Assembly: GCA_031272275.1 (NCBI GenBank)
Contig: JAISUC010000011.1
Coordinates: forward strand, 1 to 64,000
DNA length: 64,000 bases
Source: Actinomycetes bacterium
Lineage (GTDB): Bacteria > Actinomycetota > Coriobacteriia > WRKU01 > WQUG01
Reading direction: 5' to 3'
Every line of letters starts with the position of its first letter. Position 1 is the first letter of the stretch. The position numbers and the translations under genes are program-made. The notes beneath the pieces were generated by a model that made no database searches, was not told where the DNA came from, and saw only the letters and a program-made list of their open reading frames with translations. This document shows positions 9,505 through 20,309 of this stretch, piece by piece.

Positions 9505-12105
9505 TTATGCGTCCTTGCCACGAACGGGTTGCAGCATCAGCCAAACCAACGCAGCACCCATATACAGCACCATCAGCGCCGGTAGCACAATCCCGCTGTC
9601 CTCGGTGAAATACGACACCACACCCCCGGTCAGCGTGCCTGCGATACCATAGCCGAAGTACGGATTCTGTGCGATCACGCGGGCGAAGTCGCCGGTCGGA
9701 CGCGCGCGCATATAGATGAGAAACGCGATCACCGCCGCAAACACCCAGGTCAGGCTGGACTGCGTAAACACCCGCAAGTTGATTCCGGCCTTGCGCACGA
9801 CGATCTGCCAGAGCTCTATCAGGCCGCCCGATGTGGCGGAATCGAGCGAGCGCGCCAAATGCGTCTGGGCACCCGTGCCGTACCGGTCCAGCAAAATCAA
9901 GGCGAACACAACCACGCAGACCGCCACAAACATCGCCGCAATCGTCCAGAAGTTTATTTTCCAGCGGTTCACCAGCAACCACAGCACCGCAAAACCCACA
10001 GTCGCCCAGGCAGCAACGCCCACGTTGGCACCCAGCCCCGGGGCCGCCGACACGAATACCGTCCCCAGACCGATGATCGGAACCCCCCACAGGCGCAGAT
10101 GTCGCGTCCATGCCGCATCCGGCCACTGGTCGATCATCAGCATCATGCAGACGATCACCGCCCCGAACAGCACCGCAGCACCTTCGTTGCCGATACCGTA
10201 AAACCGAAACGCCGCAATGGGGCTGTAGCCGAAAAAGCTGGTAAACGACGCCGGTGCGCCCAGCAACTGGTCAATCACGATGGTCAGCGTCGTCACCCCG
10301 GACAGCAGTATCACGGGGAGTCGGATCGCTCTGGTGTGTGCCGTCCGCGCGTCTGCCGCACCCGGGAAGCGGCGGCGCAAGCGCCACAGCAACAGCGCGG
10401 CGGCCCAGAGCACCACCTGTACTATCAAAAACTGGATGTTTGCCTGTGTCGGGGTGGCGGGCCAGCGATAAATCAGAAACATCAGCCAGCTGGCGGCAGG
10501 GATACAGAGTATTCCCAGAATCAACACATAGAGCACCGCCTTGATACCGCGCGTGGTAAACGCCGACCAGCGTTTATCGGCAAAGGTGATGACAACCGCG
10601 CCTGCAGCGAGTACCACCACGGCCGTCCACACACAGACGTTGATTACCACCGGGCGCAGGACCTCGACACTGATGGCGGTATTGTTCATTTTTTCCAGAA
10701 GGTCGATGCGGGATGCCGCCGCCTGGTCGCCGTAGCTGTCGCCTGCACCGTAACCGGTACCCTGCAGATAGTTGCCGATGTCTGACGGGTCGGGTTCGGT
10801 GTAGACCTGGGCTCCCAGTACCTGCACCGGAACGGTGACTTCCATGCTGGTCAGAATGGTCGCGGTCAGATCGACATTCGTGACCAAGCCGCGCCGATGG
10901 GTCGAATCCGACGACACCAAACCGACCGGGGTCTGCACATCCGACCGGTCTGCGGTGTCGTCGCCGGTCGCGGCGGGCGTGGTGATAAACAGCGGACCGA
11001 AGCCCTCGCGATTGAGCGTCCACGAGCGGCTGGCTTGGCTCGCGACAATAATGGTCGCGTCGTCGAAGATCTCGCAGGCGCGGCCATAGATGGTGTCGAG
11101 TGTGTCCAGCGATTCATGCCAGGTGCGCAGCGCCACGTCGGCTGCGACCTCGGTCGCGCTGGTGCGGGCACGGTAGCCATCGCCCGGGTCGAGCACCACC
11201 AAAGCCGGCGTGGTGTTGTCGTCGGGCAGCTGTTCTGCCACCTGTTTCATGGCTTTGTTAAAGGCATCGCGGTCGGTGCGCACGCCGAAGGGACTGGTCG
11301 TGTCTTTTTCCAGAATGTCTTCGGTGATCTGTCCGTAGCGCACAAAGCCCTGTTCGTTCATCGCGGCGATGGCGGCAGGGCGCAACAGCCGCTGCGCCTC
11401 GGTCGAATAACCCAGATCGCTGTTGCCGATGGCGGCGGTCACGCCGCCGGCGTCCTCGATGGCAGAGCCCAGCGTGCCGGGGACGACCTTGAACGAGTTC
11501 GTGGCGTTGACCTGAATGGTGCGCGGTAGCCCCAGGTAGGCGATTTCGTAGCCGTCCATGTCGCCTGACAGAACACGGCGGTAGGATTCCTCGACCGGGT
11601 TGGTGCCGAAGCGCTCGCCGCGCTGCAGTGCGGGGTAGGCCGATTCGTTGGTGATCGGCCAGGCGCCCGCGCTGATGGCGAGTGCGCCCTCGGCAAGCGA
11701 GGGGCGACCGTCGTCTTCTTTGACGCGGCTGCGCGCGTTCACGTCGCCGATGGCACCGGTGGCTGCGGCCTGCCAGAGGTTCGGGGTGTCGGTTGCGGTG
11801 ATGTCTTCCCAGCGCAGGAACGGTGCGAGTATCAGAACCACTTTGTGGGTTTCTTTGGCGGCGTCGCTGATCAGCTGTTCGTGCGCGGTGTCGACGGCAG
11901 GGTCGAGGGTGGCGGCGGACGTGCAGGTGGGATGTGACAGCGCGGTAACAAGCGGCAGCACGAGGGCGGCGGACAGGACGAGTGCGGACATGCGACGAGT
12001 GCGGCGCGTGGCGGTCTGCCGGCGGGTGCGGGACGTACTCCCCCCCTGCGTTTCGGGTGTTTCGGGTGTTTCGGGTGTTTCGGTTCGTGTTGTTGCGAAG
12101 GTCAT
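9505..12105 (-). CDS. Large multi-TM membrane protein with alkaline-phosphatase-like extracytoplasmic domain
   Basis: N-terminal signal, soluble ~400 aa domain (HKVVLILAPFLRWEDI...), then ~12 hydrophobic segments. Confidence 0.6.
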   Translation of the reverse strand: MTFATTRTETPETPETPETQGGSTSRTRRQTATRRTRRMSALVLSAALVLPLVTALSHPTCTSAATLDPAVDTAHEQLISDAAKETHKVVLILAPFLRWEDITATDTPNLWQAAATGAIGDVNARSRVKEDDGRPSLAEGALAISAGAWPITNESAYPALQRGERFGTNPVEESYRRVLSGDMDGYEIAYLGLPRTIQVNATNSFKVVPGTLGSAIEDAGGVTAAIGNSDLGYSTEAQRLLRPAAIAAMNEQGFVRYGQITEDILEKDTTSPFGVRTDRDAFNKAMKQVAEQLPDDNTTPALVVLDPGDGYRARTSATEVAADVALRTWHESLDTLDTIYGRACEIFDDATIIVASQASRSWTLNREGFGPLFITTPAATGDDTADRSDVQTPVGLVSSDSTHRRGLVTNVDLTATILTSMEVTVPVQVLGAQVYTEPDPSDIGNYLQGTGYGAGDSYGDQAAASRIDLLEKMNNTAISVEVLRPVVINVCVWTAVVVLAAGAVVITFADKRWSAFTTRGIKAVLYVLILGILCIPAASWLMFLIYRWPATPTQANIQFLIVQVVLWAAALLLWRLRRRFPGAADARTAHTRAIRLPVILLSGVTTLTIVIDQLLGAPASFTSFFGYSPIAAFRFYGIGNEGAAVLFGAVIVCMMLMIDQWPDAAWTRHLRLWGVPIIGLGTVFVSAAPGLGANVGVAAWATVGFAVLWLLVNRWKINFWTIAAMFVAVCVVVFALILLDRYGTGAQTHLARSLDSATSGGLIELWQIVVRKAGINLRVFTQSSLTWVFAAVIAFLIYMRARPTGDFARVIAQNPYFGYGIAGTLTGGVVSYFTEDSGIVLPALMVLYMGAALVWLMLQPVRGKDA

Positions 12106-12173
12106 CGGTTGGGGCTCCTGGGGTTCGGTCGCGGGCGGTCGTTCGGTAAAGCACCTGATGGTATCATAAGCGC

Positions 12174-13859
12174 GTGTTAGGGGGATTCAAGCATACCGTT
12201 GCGAAACGCTTATCTGGCTTATCCGGCCGGTTCGCGGGCGTGGTGGCGCGATTGGACCGCGGTGGCGTCGGGGCATTCGGCGCACTGTGGGTCGTGCTGG
12301 CTTGCGTGCGCGTGCCATACCTGGTCGCGCTGTGGCCGGGGGTGCTGAGCTTTGATTCAATCGAACAGTTGCAGCAGGTGGTCGGTGCCGTTGCGCTGAA
12401 AAACCACCATCCGGTGGCGCACACGCTGGTGGTGTCGGCGTGGGTGCACCTGGCGCAGGTGTTCGGAGGGGGAGTCGGTGCCGGCGTCGGGTTGTATTCG
12501 GTGTTTCAGCTGCTGGCGCTGACGGGGGTGTTTGCCTATGCGCTGGTCCGGTTGCGCGCATGGGGGATGCGCGGCTGGGCTTGGTGGGTGGCGGTCGCGT
12601 TTTTTGCGGTATATGACGTGCACGGGTACTATGCCGTCACGATGTGGAAAGATGTGTTGTTTTCGGCCGCGGTGTTGCTGAGCACGGTGGCTTTGGTTGA
12701 TGTGCTGGGGGCGCGAGCTGCCCGTCAAGCCCGTCGGACGGCCGTGCTGAGTTGGGTGCTGTTGATCGTCGGAGCGTTGGGAACGTTGCTGCTGCGCAAC
12801 AACGGGCTGTACGTGGTCGTGTTGACCGGTGTGGCCTGCGTTGCGTTCGGGCGCGGGCGGCGCGGGGCGTTTCTGGGACTGCTGGTGGGACTGTTGGTGG
12901 TGCACGTGGTGTGGACCGGGCCGGTATTTCGGGCGCTGGGGGTCGAGGCGGGCTCGAGCCGCGAGGCGCTGTCGGTACCGCTGCAGCAGCTGGCGCGGGT
13001 GTGCCGGGATAAGCCGCAGGCGCTGAGTGATGAGGCGCAGACGGTGTTGTACGAGCTGCTGGAGCGCACGCCCGAACAGATTGCCGCCGACTATGACCCG
13101 CTGTTGGCAAACCCGGTCAAAGATACCTTTGACGATGCCTGGTTTGCACAGCATAAGGGTGAGTTTCTGCGCGTGTGGCTGGAAACCGGACGCGCGGCGC
13201 CCGGGGTGTATGTGGCCTCGTTTTTGCAGGGGAACTATGGGTATTGGTGGCCGTTTACGCGCTATTGGGTGACCAGTGATCGCATCTATCCGAATGATTT
13301 AGGTGTCACGGAACGCCCGCGCGGCTGGGTCGCGCCCACACCCGCGGAGCTGTACCGGACCAAGACGGTCCCGCAGCGCCAACCGGGGGGGTGGGCGATG
13401 CTGAACCCGCGCAACATGCCGGTGGTGCAGCTGATCTATCATCCGGGGACGGCGTTTTGGGTGCTGTTGTGTGCCGCGTGTGTGCCGGTGGTGCGTGCCT
13501 GGCGGGTAGTGCGGGTGCGGGGGACACGCGGGTGTGGTCCTGTGGAGTCGGCGGGACGTACTCCCCCGCGTATGTCGCTGCAGCTGCTGTTGGCGTGGAT
13601 GCCGTGCGCGACCTTGTGGTTGACCTGTTTGGCAGGTCCCGTGTTTGACGAGTACCGCTATGTGTATGCGCTGTTTTTGTGTGCGCCGGTGCTGCTGTCC
13701 GCGGGGTCACAGATGCGCGTCAAGGACCGGAGCGAAGAGCCTGATTGCAAACACGACGAAAGAACCGCCCCAAGACCAATTGACTCGGGGCGGTTCTTCA
13801 ATTACCGGGGCGCAGTCGAAAGCCTACGCGGCAGTCGTATGCGACGGATCCGGGTTTAG
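12174..13859 (+). CDS. DUF6020-like multi-TM membrane protein (C-terminal end uncertain)
   Basis: GTG start; 'WPGVLSFDSIEQLQQVVGAVALKNHHPVAHTLVV' motif; last ~45 codons run through a strong hairpin. Confidence 0.6.
   Translation: MLGGFKHTVAKRLSGLSGRFAGVVARLDRGGVGAFGALWVVLACVRVPYLVALWPGVLSFDSIEQLQQVVGAVALKNHHPVAHTLVVSAWVHLAQVFGGGVGAGVGLYSVFQLLALTGVFAYALVRLRAWGMRGWAWWVAVAFFAVYDVHGYYAVTMWKDVLFSAAVLLSTVALVDVLGARAARQARRTAVLSWVLLIVGALGTLLLRNNGLYVVVLTGVACVAFGRGRRGAFLGLLVGLLVVHVVWTGPVFRALGVEAGSSREALSVPLQQLARVCRDKPQALSDEAQTVLYELLERTPEQIAADYDPLLANPVKDTFDDAWFAQHKGEFLRVWLETGRAAPGVYVASFLQGNYGYWWPFTRYWVTSDRIYPNDLGVTERPRGWVAPTPAELYRTKTVPQRQPGGWAMLNPRNMPVVQLIYHPGTAFWVLLCAACVPVVRAWRVVRVRGTRGCGPVESAGRTPPRMSLQLLLAWMPCATLWLTCLAGPVFDEYRYVYALFLCAPVLLSAGSQMRVKDRSEEPDCKHDERTAPRPIDSGRFFNYRGAVESLRGSRMRRIRV
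13760..13798. terminator. Bidirectional terminator-like hairpin between convergent genes
   Basis: AAGAACCGCCCC-N15-GGGGCGGTTCTT perfect 12-bp arms. Confidence 0.8.
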
Positions 13860-15991
13860 AGCTTGGCAACCTGTTCCTTGCGCTTCAGCAGGAAGTAGGA
13901 ACCTGCCAGAGCCGTTGCAATCGCGATCGAGAACAGCACGACGGGCATGACGGTGGTCTCGCCGGTGTCAGCCAGGTTGCTGGTCTTGGTCGGGGTCGGG
14001 GCATTTGCGGTGCCCGCCGGTGTCGTCGGAGTGGTGTTCGTCGGAGTCGTCGGTGCCGGCTCGTCGGCGAGAACGGTGAAATCATACTCCAAGGGTTTAC
14101 CGGCATTGTCGGCCTTATCCACAGCCCAATACTTCAGGGTGTAATCCCCTGCGGGCAGACCCGCACCCTTGCCGACGGTGAACGCCCCGTTGTACGTGTA
14201 CGTGGTGTTCAGGGCTGCAAAGGCCTTGACGCCATCCGCGCGCACGGGGGTCTTGGTGAACTCATAGTAGATCTTGTCCACGCCACTGCCGGCAACGCCA
14301 TCGTCAGCGGTGAAGGTCACCGAAACATCGTCTTTGGAAATCGGGGTAACCTTGATGACGGTTTCGGGACCCGCGCTGTCGACTGCGGCAAAGCTGTAAT
14401 CAGGGGCGGCCAACACCAGTTCGGGCGACGGAATAAAGACGGCGCCGGGGTTCGTGGCCAGCCAATCCTGCATCTCTTCCAGCAGCAGCTCACCATACTC
14501 GTAAGCCTGCTTGCTGATTTCACTGTACAGCTCGGTTGCCTTGACACTGGCAAGCTCAGGATCGGCGGCATAGACCTTCTTCATCTGGGTATCGATATCG
14601 GCCTGTGCGGCAATCAGCTTCTTTTGATAGGACTCCAACAGACCGGACACGGCCTCTTCCAACACGGCGCGCTTGTGGTTGGTCCAACCGAGTGCCTGTG
14701 AGCTGCAGATGGTGATATAGACCTCACGCCAGAGCCAGCTGAAGTTCGCCAGGTCGCGGTTGTTATACGTGGTGTCACCCACCTGATAGGCCTCATAGGT
14801 ATCTGTGATCAACGCGCCATAGGACGGCAGGTACAGTGCGAACTCGGACGGGGACTGTGTCAGCCACTGCACGGTCGCCAGTTCATCGGGATACCCGGGA
14901 CGAATCTGGAAGATATGGGCATCCAAGTTTGCGGCCATACCGATGGCAGTGCTGTTGCTGGTCGGGTTCTCGACATACTTACCGGCTGCAACATCGTCCT
15001 TATTTCCGTGATACGACAGCAAGCGCATTGCCTCGTACAGCGAGTAGTTCTTTGCGGGGCGCGGATCGATGAAGTAGGGATACCAGGTCTGCGTGGCCAG
15101 TTGACTGGCTGCTGCAGCACCCAGCAGGTAATAGTAGCCCAGATACATACGCCCGTTAATGCTGGTACCGTTGGTAGCCGCCATATAGGTCTCGGCTGCC
15201 TTGAGATTGCCATTGGCGTCAGTCACCAAGAAGTTATGTGCCTGCGCATAACTCACCAAATCGGGGGATGCCACAACGTTTGCGGTATCGGTCACGTCAA
15301 CTGCACCGATCATGCCGATGTTCGGCGAGAAACCGATTTGATTTGCGGGGGCCTTGACCGCCAGATACTGGTGACCGGTATAGAACTCCATATACCAGGT
15401 CTCGTTCGCATCACTGATGGTGACGCCGTTGCGCTCGGCAGATCCGACATTATCGACGATCTCAGCCAAAAACTCGACACCCTCGCGTGCGGTTGCGGCC
15501 TTCATCAGGACCATGGAGGGAATATTGAGCTCGGTCAAACCACCGCTTGAAGCCATCGGATCCCAAGTACGGGTCGTTCCACCGGTGACGGAACGATTCG
15601 AGTTCAGGGTCACCGTCGCGGTCACCGCAACACCCTTTTCGTTCATGCCGGCGGCGCCATAGTTGGCGTTATCCGTGTTGGTCTCTCCGTAGTTGTTGTA
15701 CATATCCGGAGTGACTTCATAGCGATACGTGCTTGCGGGATAGGGGTAGGTGAAACCGTCGTTTGAAACGAACATGTCCCCCGGGTCATGCTCGGCTGCA
15801 GGCACCACGATGTGCAGCTTGCCTTTGGTCGCGCTGATGTCTTCGTTACGACCATACAGGGTCGAGCCGTCATCAGTGGTGCCACTGCCCATGTAAAAGC
15901 CCGTACAGGCCAGTGCCTGTGCCGCCGGTCCCAGCACCAGAACCACGGCAAGCAAGGCTGCCACCAATACTTTCAACTGTCTCTTCTTCAT
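13856..15991 (-). CDS. C69-family dipeptidase with sortase-type C-terminal anchor
   Basis: MKKRQLKVLVAALLAVVLVLGPAAQALACTGFYMGSGTTDDGSTLYGRNEDIS (N-terminal Cys nucleophile after signal); C-term 'NLADTGETTVMPVVLFSIAIATALAGSYFLLKRKEQ'. Confidence 0.87.
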   Translation of the reverse strand: MKKRQLKVLVAALLAVVLVLGPAAQALACTGFYMGSGTTDDGSTLYGRNEDISATKGKLHIVVPAAEHDPGDMFVSNDGFTYPYPASTYRYEVTPDMYNNYGETNTDNANYGAAGMNEKGVAVTATVTLNSNRSVTGGTTRTWDPMASSGGLTELNIPSMVLMKAATAREGVEFLAEIVDNVGSAERNGVTISDANETWYMEFYTGHQYLAVKAPANQIGFSPNIGMIGAVDVTDTANVVASPDLVSYAQAHNFLVTDANGNLKAAETYMAATNGTSINGRMYLGYYYLLGAAAASQLATQTWYPYFIDPRPAKNYSLYEAMRLLSYHGNKDDVAAGKYVENPTSNSTAIGMAANLDAHIFQIRPGYPDELATVQWLTQSPSEFALYLPSYGALITDTYEAYQVGDTTYNNRDLANFSWLWREVYITICSSQALGWTNHKRAVLEEAVSGLLESYQKKLIAAQADIDTQMKKVYAADPELASVKATELYSEISKQAYEYGELLLEEMQDWLATNPGAVFIPSPELVLAAPDYSFAAVDSAGPETVIKVTPISKDDVSVTFTADDGVAGSGVDKIYYEFTKTPVRADGVKAFAALNTTYTYNGAFTVGKGAGLPAGDYTLKYWAVDKADNAGKPLEYDFTVLADEPAPTTPTNTTPTTPAGTANAPTPTKTSNLADTGETTVMPVVLFSIAIATALAGSYFLLKRKEQVAKL

Positions 15992-16290
15992 GTGTTGCTC
16001 CTCTCGATTGCTTGTGTTTCCGCCACACACATAGTGCAATTGCTTCCTCGGTTGAATAGTGCAAACAACCCCGCAGGGTTACTACCACACTTCGATTATG
16101 CGGGTATACGGGGCTGTCCGCTAGCGTCGTCGTCGGTTGCGAAACACGACGGTTACTCTATGCAAAAATGATGCATAATTATGCAGAGCAAGAACTCTCC
16201 ACCCGCATTGCATATGAACTCCACCACTCATAGTTGCATAATCTGACAGGAAATAACAGTCGACGCAAGTGGTATTGGAAGAAAAAGAAA

Positions 16291-16366
16291 TGGTGGAGCT
16301 TAGGGGGATCGAACCCCTGACCTCATGGCTGCCAGCCATGCGCTCTCCCAGCTGAGCTAAAGCCCC
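16291..16366 (-). tRNA. tRNA-Ala (anticodon GGC), CCA encoded
   Basis: GGGGCTTTAGCTCAGCTGGGAGAGCGCATGGCTGGCAGCCATGAGGTCAGGGGTTCGATCCCCCTAAGCTCCACCA folds as cloverleaf. Confidence 0.96.
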
Positions 16367-16401
16367 ACACCATACGAGCATGCGCGATTTTTGCGCGAGG
16401 G

Positions 16402-17010
16402 TCAGTCTAACACAGTGTCCGTTTTGGTTTCAAGTGCTTTCAGCGCAATTGGATAAGCAAATCCGCGTGAAACCATTTTTCGCAGTGCTTTATCGCGTGA
16501 TTTTCGGTCCGTGATCTCGATCCGGGCGATACAATCCAGTGCGCGTTGCAGTTCCGCATCCTCGGTCGGCGGCTCGATCCCCTCGATGTCGATGCCGCGC
16601 TGCTGCAGGTCGCGGCGAATGCGGTTCCAGCCGCGCTTCGCGGTAAGCGAGCCGTTGATGAACACCTCGGTGTAGCGCGCATCATCAATCAGCCCGACCT
16701 CGACAAAACGACCGACGACAGTGTCAATCGCCTTATGCCCGTAGCCGTCTTTGCGCAGTCGGTCCCGTGCCTCGAACTCGGTACGGTCACGGGAATTCAG
16801 AATGCGCAGCAAGCGATCGCGCGCCTGCTCGAGCTCTGCCGTATCCACTTGTTCGCGCAGCTCGCCGATGCGGGTAAAGGTGGCGCCTTCTTCCAAGCCC
16901 AGAGCTTTCACGACCTCGCGCGCAGTGCGCAGGGTTTCGGTGTTATCGAACACGATAAGACGTGCCCGTCTATCGGGACCCGCCTCTTCGATGCGTGCAA
17001 TCGTGACCAT
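16402..17010 (-). CDS. recX: Regulatory protein RecX
   Basis: 'RLLRILNSRDRTEFEARDRLRKDGYG...DDARYTEVFINGSLTAKRGWNRIRRDLQQRGI'; adjacent to recA. Confidence 0.88.
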   Translation of the reverse strand: MVTIARIEEAGPDRRARLIVFDNTETLRTAREVVKALGLEEGATFTRIGELREQVDTAELEQARDRLLRILNSRDRTEFEARDRLRKDGYGHKAIDTVVGRFVEVGLIDDARYTEVFINGSLTAKRGWNRIRRDLQQRGIDIEGIEPPTEDAELQRALDCIARIEITDRKSRDKALRKMVSRGFAYPIALKALETKTDTVLD

Positions 17011-17034
17011 ACGCAGCTCCCATGCATCACAACG

Positions 17035-17090
17035 ACAGGAACCGGGGACGGATAACAAGCTTTACGGCTTTTTTCCGCCCCGGTTCCTGT
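17035..17090. repeat. Long imperfect inverted repeat between recX and recA
   Basis: ACAGGAACCGGGGACGGATAACAAGCTTTACGGCTTTTTTCCGCCCCGGTTCCTGT. Confidence 0.8.
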
Positions 17091-17154
17091 ACGCTGCAAA
17101 GAAACGGTTCCACGTAATAACCCCGCGGCTTTCCGGTTTCAGTCGCCCGAACTG

Positions 17155-18279
17155 TTATGCTTCCGCGTCCGCTTGCCCGCCGGGTTCGACGGCAGCAGGC
17201 GCCGCAGCTGCAGCCGCAGGCGCAGGCGCAGCGGTCATCCCCAGCTCCGCGCGAACCTTTGCGTCCAGCTCGTCACGCAGTTCGGGATTGGCACGCAGCG
17301 TGTCTTTCGATGCCTCGCGCCCCTGACCCAGGCGCTGCTCGCCATAGGTGTACCAGGCACCGCTGCGCTTGGTGATACCCAGCTCGGTCGCCATGTCCAA
17401 GATGCCGCCCTCTTTGCTGATGCCCTCACCGTACATCAGGTCGAACTCTGCCACCCGAAACGGCGGAGCCACCTTGTTTTTGACGACCTTTGCCTTGGTG
17501 CGGTTCCCGATGATGTCACTCCCCTGTTTGATGGCCTCGCCCCGGCGCACGTCGATACGCACAGTCGAAAAGAACTTCAGCGCGCGACCACCGGTCGTGG
17601 TCTCGGGGTTGCCGTACATGATGCCGATTTTCTCGCGAATCTGGTTGATGAAGATGCAGGTCGTGTTTGATTTCGACAGCGACCCGGTCAGCTTTCGCAG
17701 CGCCTGACTCATCAAGCGTGCGTGCAAACCGACGCTAACGTCGCCCATCTCACCCTCGATTTCTGCACGCGGCACCAATGCCGCGACGCTGTCGATGACG
17801 ACAATGTCGATGGCACCGCTGCGCACCAACATGTCACAGATTTCCAACGCCTGCTCGCCGGTGTCGGGCTGCGAGACCAAGATCTCGTCGATGTCGACGC
17901 CCAGACGCGCCGCGTATGCCGGATCCAGCGCATGTTCGGCGTCGATAAACGCCGCGATGCCTCCGGCAGCCTGTGCCTCTGCGACAATCGACAAGGCCAG
18001 CGTGGTCTTTCCGCTGGATTCCGGCCCGAAGACCTCGATCACGCGCCCACGTGGCACGCCACCCACGCCCAGGGCGGCATCCAGCGCCAGCGATCCGGTC
18101 GGGATGACCTTAATATCCAGGGCTGCGCTGTCGTCGCCGTATTTCATGATGGATCCCTTGCCGAACTTTTTCTCGATCTGCTCGCGCGTCAAGTTCAGCA
18201 TTTGCTCTTTGCTTTGTTCCATCACGTTTCCCTTCTGTTCGTATCCGACTTTCGAGCTTGTTCCGGTCTTTTTAGCCAT
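17155..18279 (-). CDS. recA: Recombinase RecA
   Basis: '[38 protein letters not shown]', '[26 protein letters not shown]'. Confidence 0.98.
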   Translation of the reverse strand: MAKKTGTSSKVGYEQKGNVMEQSKEQMLNLTREQIEKKFGKGSIMKYGDDSAALDIKVIPTGSLALDAALGVGGVPRGRVIEVFGPESSGKTTLALSIVAEAQAAGGIAAFIDAEHALDPAYAARLGVDIDEILVSQPDTGEQALEICDMLVRSGAIDIVVIDSVAALVPRAEIEGEMGDVSVGLHARLMSQALRKLTGSLSKSNTTCIFINQIREKIGIMYGNPETTTGGRALKFFSTVRIDVRRGEAIKQGSDIIGNRTKAKVVKNKVAPPFRVAEFDLMYGEGISKEGGILDMATELGITKRSGAWYTYGEQRLGQGREASKDTLRANPELRDELDAKVRAELGMTAAPAPAAAAAAPAAVEPGGQADAEA

Positions 18280-18663
18280 GCAACATCCAATCCTTACTCC
18301 ATGATCAAACTACATCATTTGCTCCATCATGTGCTCCATCATTAAACAGTCATTCATGCCGTGCATCCGGTACCATTATCCGTTTCCGGCATTCCTCCGA
18401 CATACCGCAGCAGTCATTCCTTACCACACATACTGACACATCATACGGACATCCCATGGACATCAGCTTATCGAACACGTGTTTTCGTGTCAAGCACCTC
18501 CGCGCGTGTTACCGAACCGACACATCGCCTGCACCGCATACCCCGGCGGGTACGGGGGTGAACGCGCCGGCGCCGTTTTGTGCCGCTGACGCGCACAAAA
18601 CGCAAGCACGCGCCGTCTCGTACTTACCAGCTCGCGGGACGACCAAACCCGTCGGCCAACTCG

Positions 18664-18709
18664 CATGGATTGCCGCGGGCTGCACAGAACGCAGCCCTCG
18701 CAATGACGG
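18664..18709 (+). repeat. Single third-hairpin module of the composite repeat
   Basis: ATGG-ATTGC-CGC-GGGCTGC-acagaac-GCAGCCC-TC-GCAAT-GACGG. Confidence 0.9.
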
Positions 18710-18818
18710 CGTATGATGGACAGTCGCCGGTACGACCGGTGTCATTCGGGGCGCCGCATGCGTGCACCACCGAATTGAGCGTACCAGTTCGGCGGCGCGA
18801 TTACCATTCACACTTCTG

Positions 18819-20309
18819 TTAATTGTTCGCGGTCAACGTACGGGCGACCGCCGCGTGCCACGCCTCCTTGCGCCGTGCCGCCGCCTGCGGCGTCATCTGT
18901 GGCGTGAACACGCGCTGTACGCGGTGTTGCCGACATAGCAGCGCACGATCGGACCAAACCCCCAGCGCAAGGCCTGCCGCGTACGCCGCGCCCAGAGCGG
19001 TGGTTTCGATGCATTCGGGGCGATGCAGCTCGCAGCCCAACAGGTCCGCCTGAAACTGCATCAGAAAATCATTGGCGGCAGCCCCGCCGTCAACTCCCAT
19101 GACACTCAGACGGCGCCCCGATTCGCGGCGCATCAGTTCCAACACGTCGGCGGATTGAAACGCCAGACTTTCCAAGGTCGCGCGCACCAAGTGGGCAGCG
19201 GTTGCGGCCTGGGTGATACCGGTCAACATCCCGCGCGCCTCGCTGTCCCACCAGGGCGCCCCCAGCCCTGTGAAGGCCGGCACCAGATGCAGGCCTGCGG
19301 CGTCATCGACACTGCGGGCGATCGCGTCGGTGTCTGCCGCTTGCTGAATCAGCCCCAGCCCGTCGCGCAGCCATTTGATCGCGCTGCCTGCGGTAAAGAC
19401 GCTGCCCTCCAGCGCGTAATGCGTCACGGTGTCATCGGACCAGGCGATTGTCGTCAGCAGACCGCCGTCGGATTCGACGCAGGTCGTGCCGGTGTTCATC
19501 AGCAGAAAACAACCCGTCCCGTAGGTGTTTTTGACCGCACCGGCGTCAAAGGCGCATTGCCCGAACAGGGCGGCCTGCTGGTCGCCCATTACCGCGACAA
19601 TGGGGAGAGCGTCGCCCACCCGCGCCGAATCGGTCGTGGCGATAAGCCCGGACGGATGAGTGACCTGCGGCAACAGCGAGCGGTCGATGTCGAACAGCGC
19701 CAGCAGTTCGTCGTCCCATTTCAGCGTGTGAATGTTAAAAAGCATCGTGCGCGAGGCGTTGGTGGTGTCGGTCACGTGCACGCGCCCTGCCGTCAGATTC
19801 CAGATAAGCCAGGTGTCCACAGTCCCGAAGGCCAACTGGCCTGCAGCGGCGCGCCTGCGGGCATCGGGGATGTGATCCAGCAGCCACGCCAGTTTGCTCG
19901 CGCTGAAATAGGCATCAGGGATAAGACCGGTTTTCCGGCGGATGGTCGCAGCCAGTCCGCGTTCGACCAGATCGGTGATATAGTCTGCCGAGCGACGACA
20001 CTGCCAGACGATTGCCGGAGCCACCGGCCGTCCGGTCGCGCGATCCCAGAGAATGGTGGTTTCACGCTGATTGGCAATCGCGATACCCGACAGATCGGAC
20101 GCGGTCAATCCGGCGCGCGCCAAGGCCTCGGTCAGGCAGGCGATTTGTGTCGACCAGATTTCGTCTGCCGACTGTTCCACCCAACCGTCCGCAGGAAAGA
20201 AACGCTGCAGCTCGCGCTGTGCAGATGCCACGGGCCGCGCATCCGCGTCGAAAATGATCACCCGTGACGATGTCGTTCCCTGGTCGAGCGTCGCGATATG
20301 AGCGCTCAC
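18819..20309 (-). CDS. glpK: Glycerol kinase
   Basis: 'IATLDQGTTSSRVIIFD...FPADGWVEQSADEIW', 'GDQQAALFGQCAFDAGAVKNTYGTGCFLLMNTG'. Confidence 0.96.
   Translation of the reverse strand: MSAHIATLDQGTTSSRVIIFDADARPVASAQRELQRFFPADGWVEQSADEIWSTQIACLTEALARAGLTASDLSGIAIANQRETTILWDRATGRPVAPAIVWQCRRSADYITDLVERGLAATIRRKTGLIPDAYFSASKLAWLLDHIPDARRRAAAGQLAFGTVDTWLIWNLTAGRVHVTDTTNASRTMLFNIHTLKWDDELLALFDIDRSLLPQVTHPSGLIATTDSARVGDALPIVAVMGDQQAALFGQCAFDAGAVKNTYGTGCFLLMNTGTTCVESDGGLLTTIAWSDDTVTHYALEGSVFTAGSAIKWLRDGLGLIQQAADTDAIARSVDDAAGLHLVPAFTGLGAPWWDSEARGMLTGITQAATAAHLVRATLESLAFQSADVLELMRRESGRRLSVMGVDGGAAANDFLMQFQADLLGCELHRPECIETTALGAAYAAGLALGVWSDRALLCRQHRVQRVFTPQMTPQAAARRKEAWHAAVARTLTANN

Noticed and set aside
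12048-12090. TTTCGGGTG tandem repeats and a C7 tract as a phase-variation switch for the 866-aa membrane protein
   Set aside because: The repeat unit is 9 bp (ETP codons), so copy changes stay in frame; a 7-bp homopolymer alone is weak evidence.
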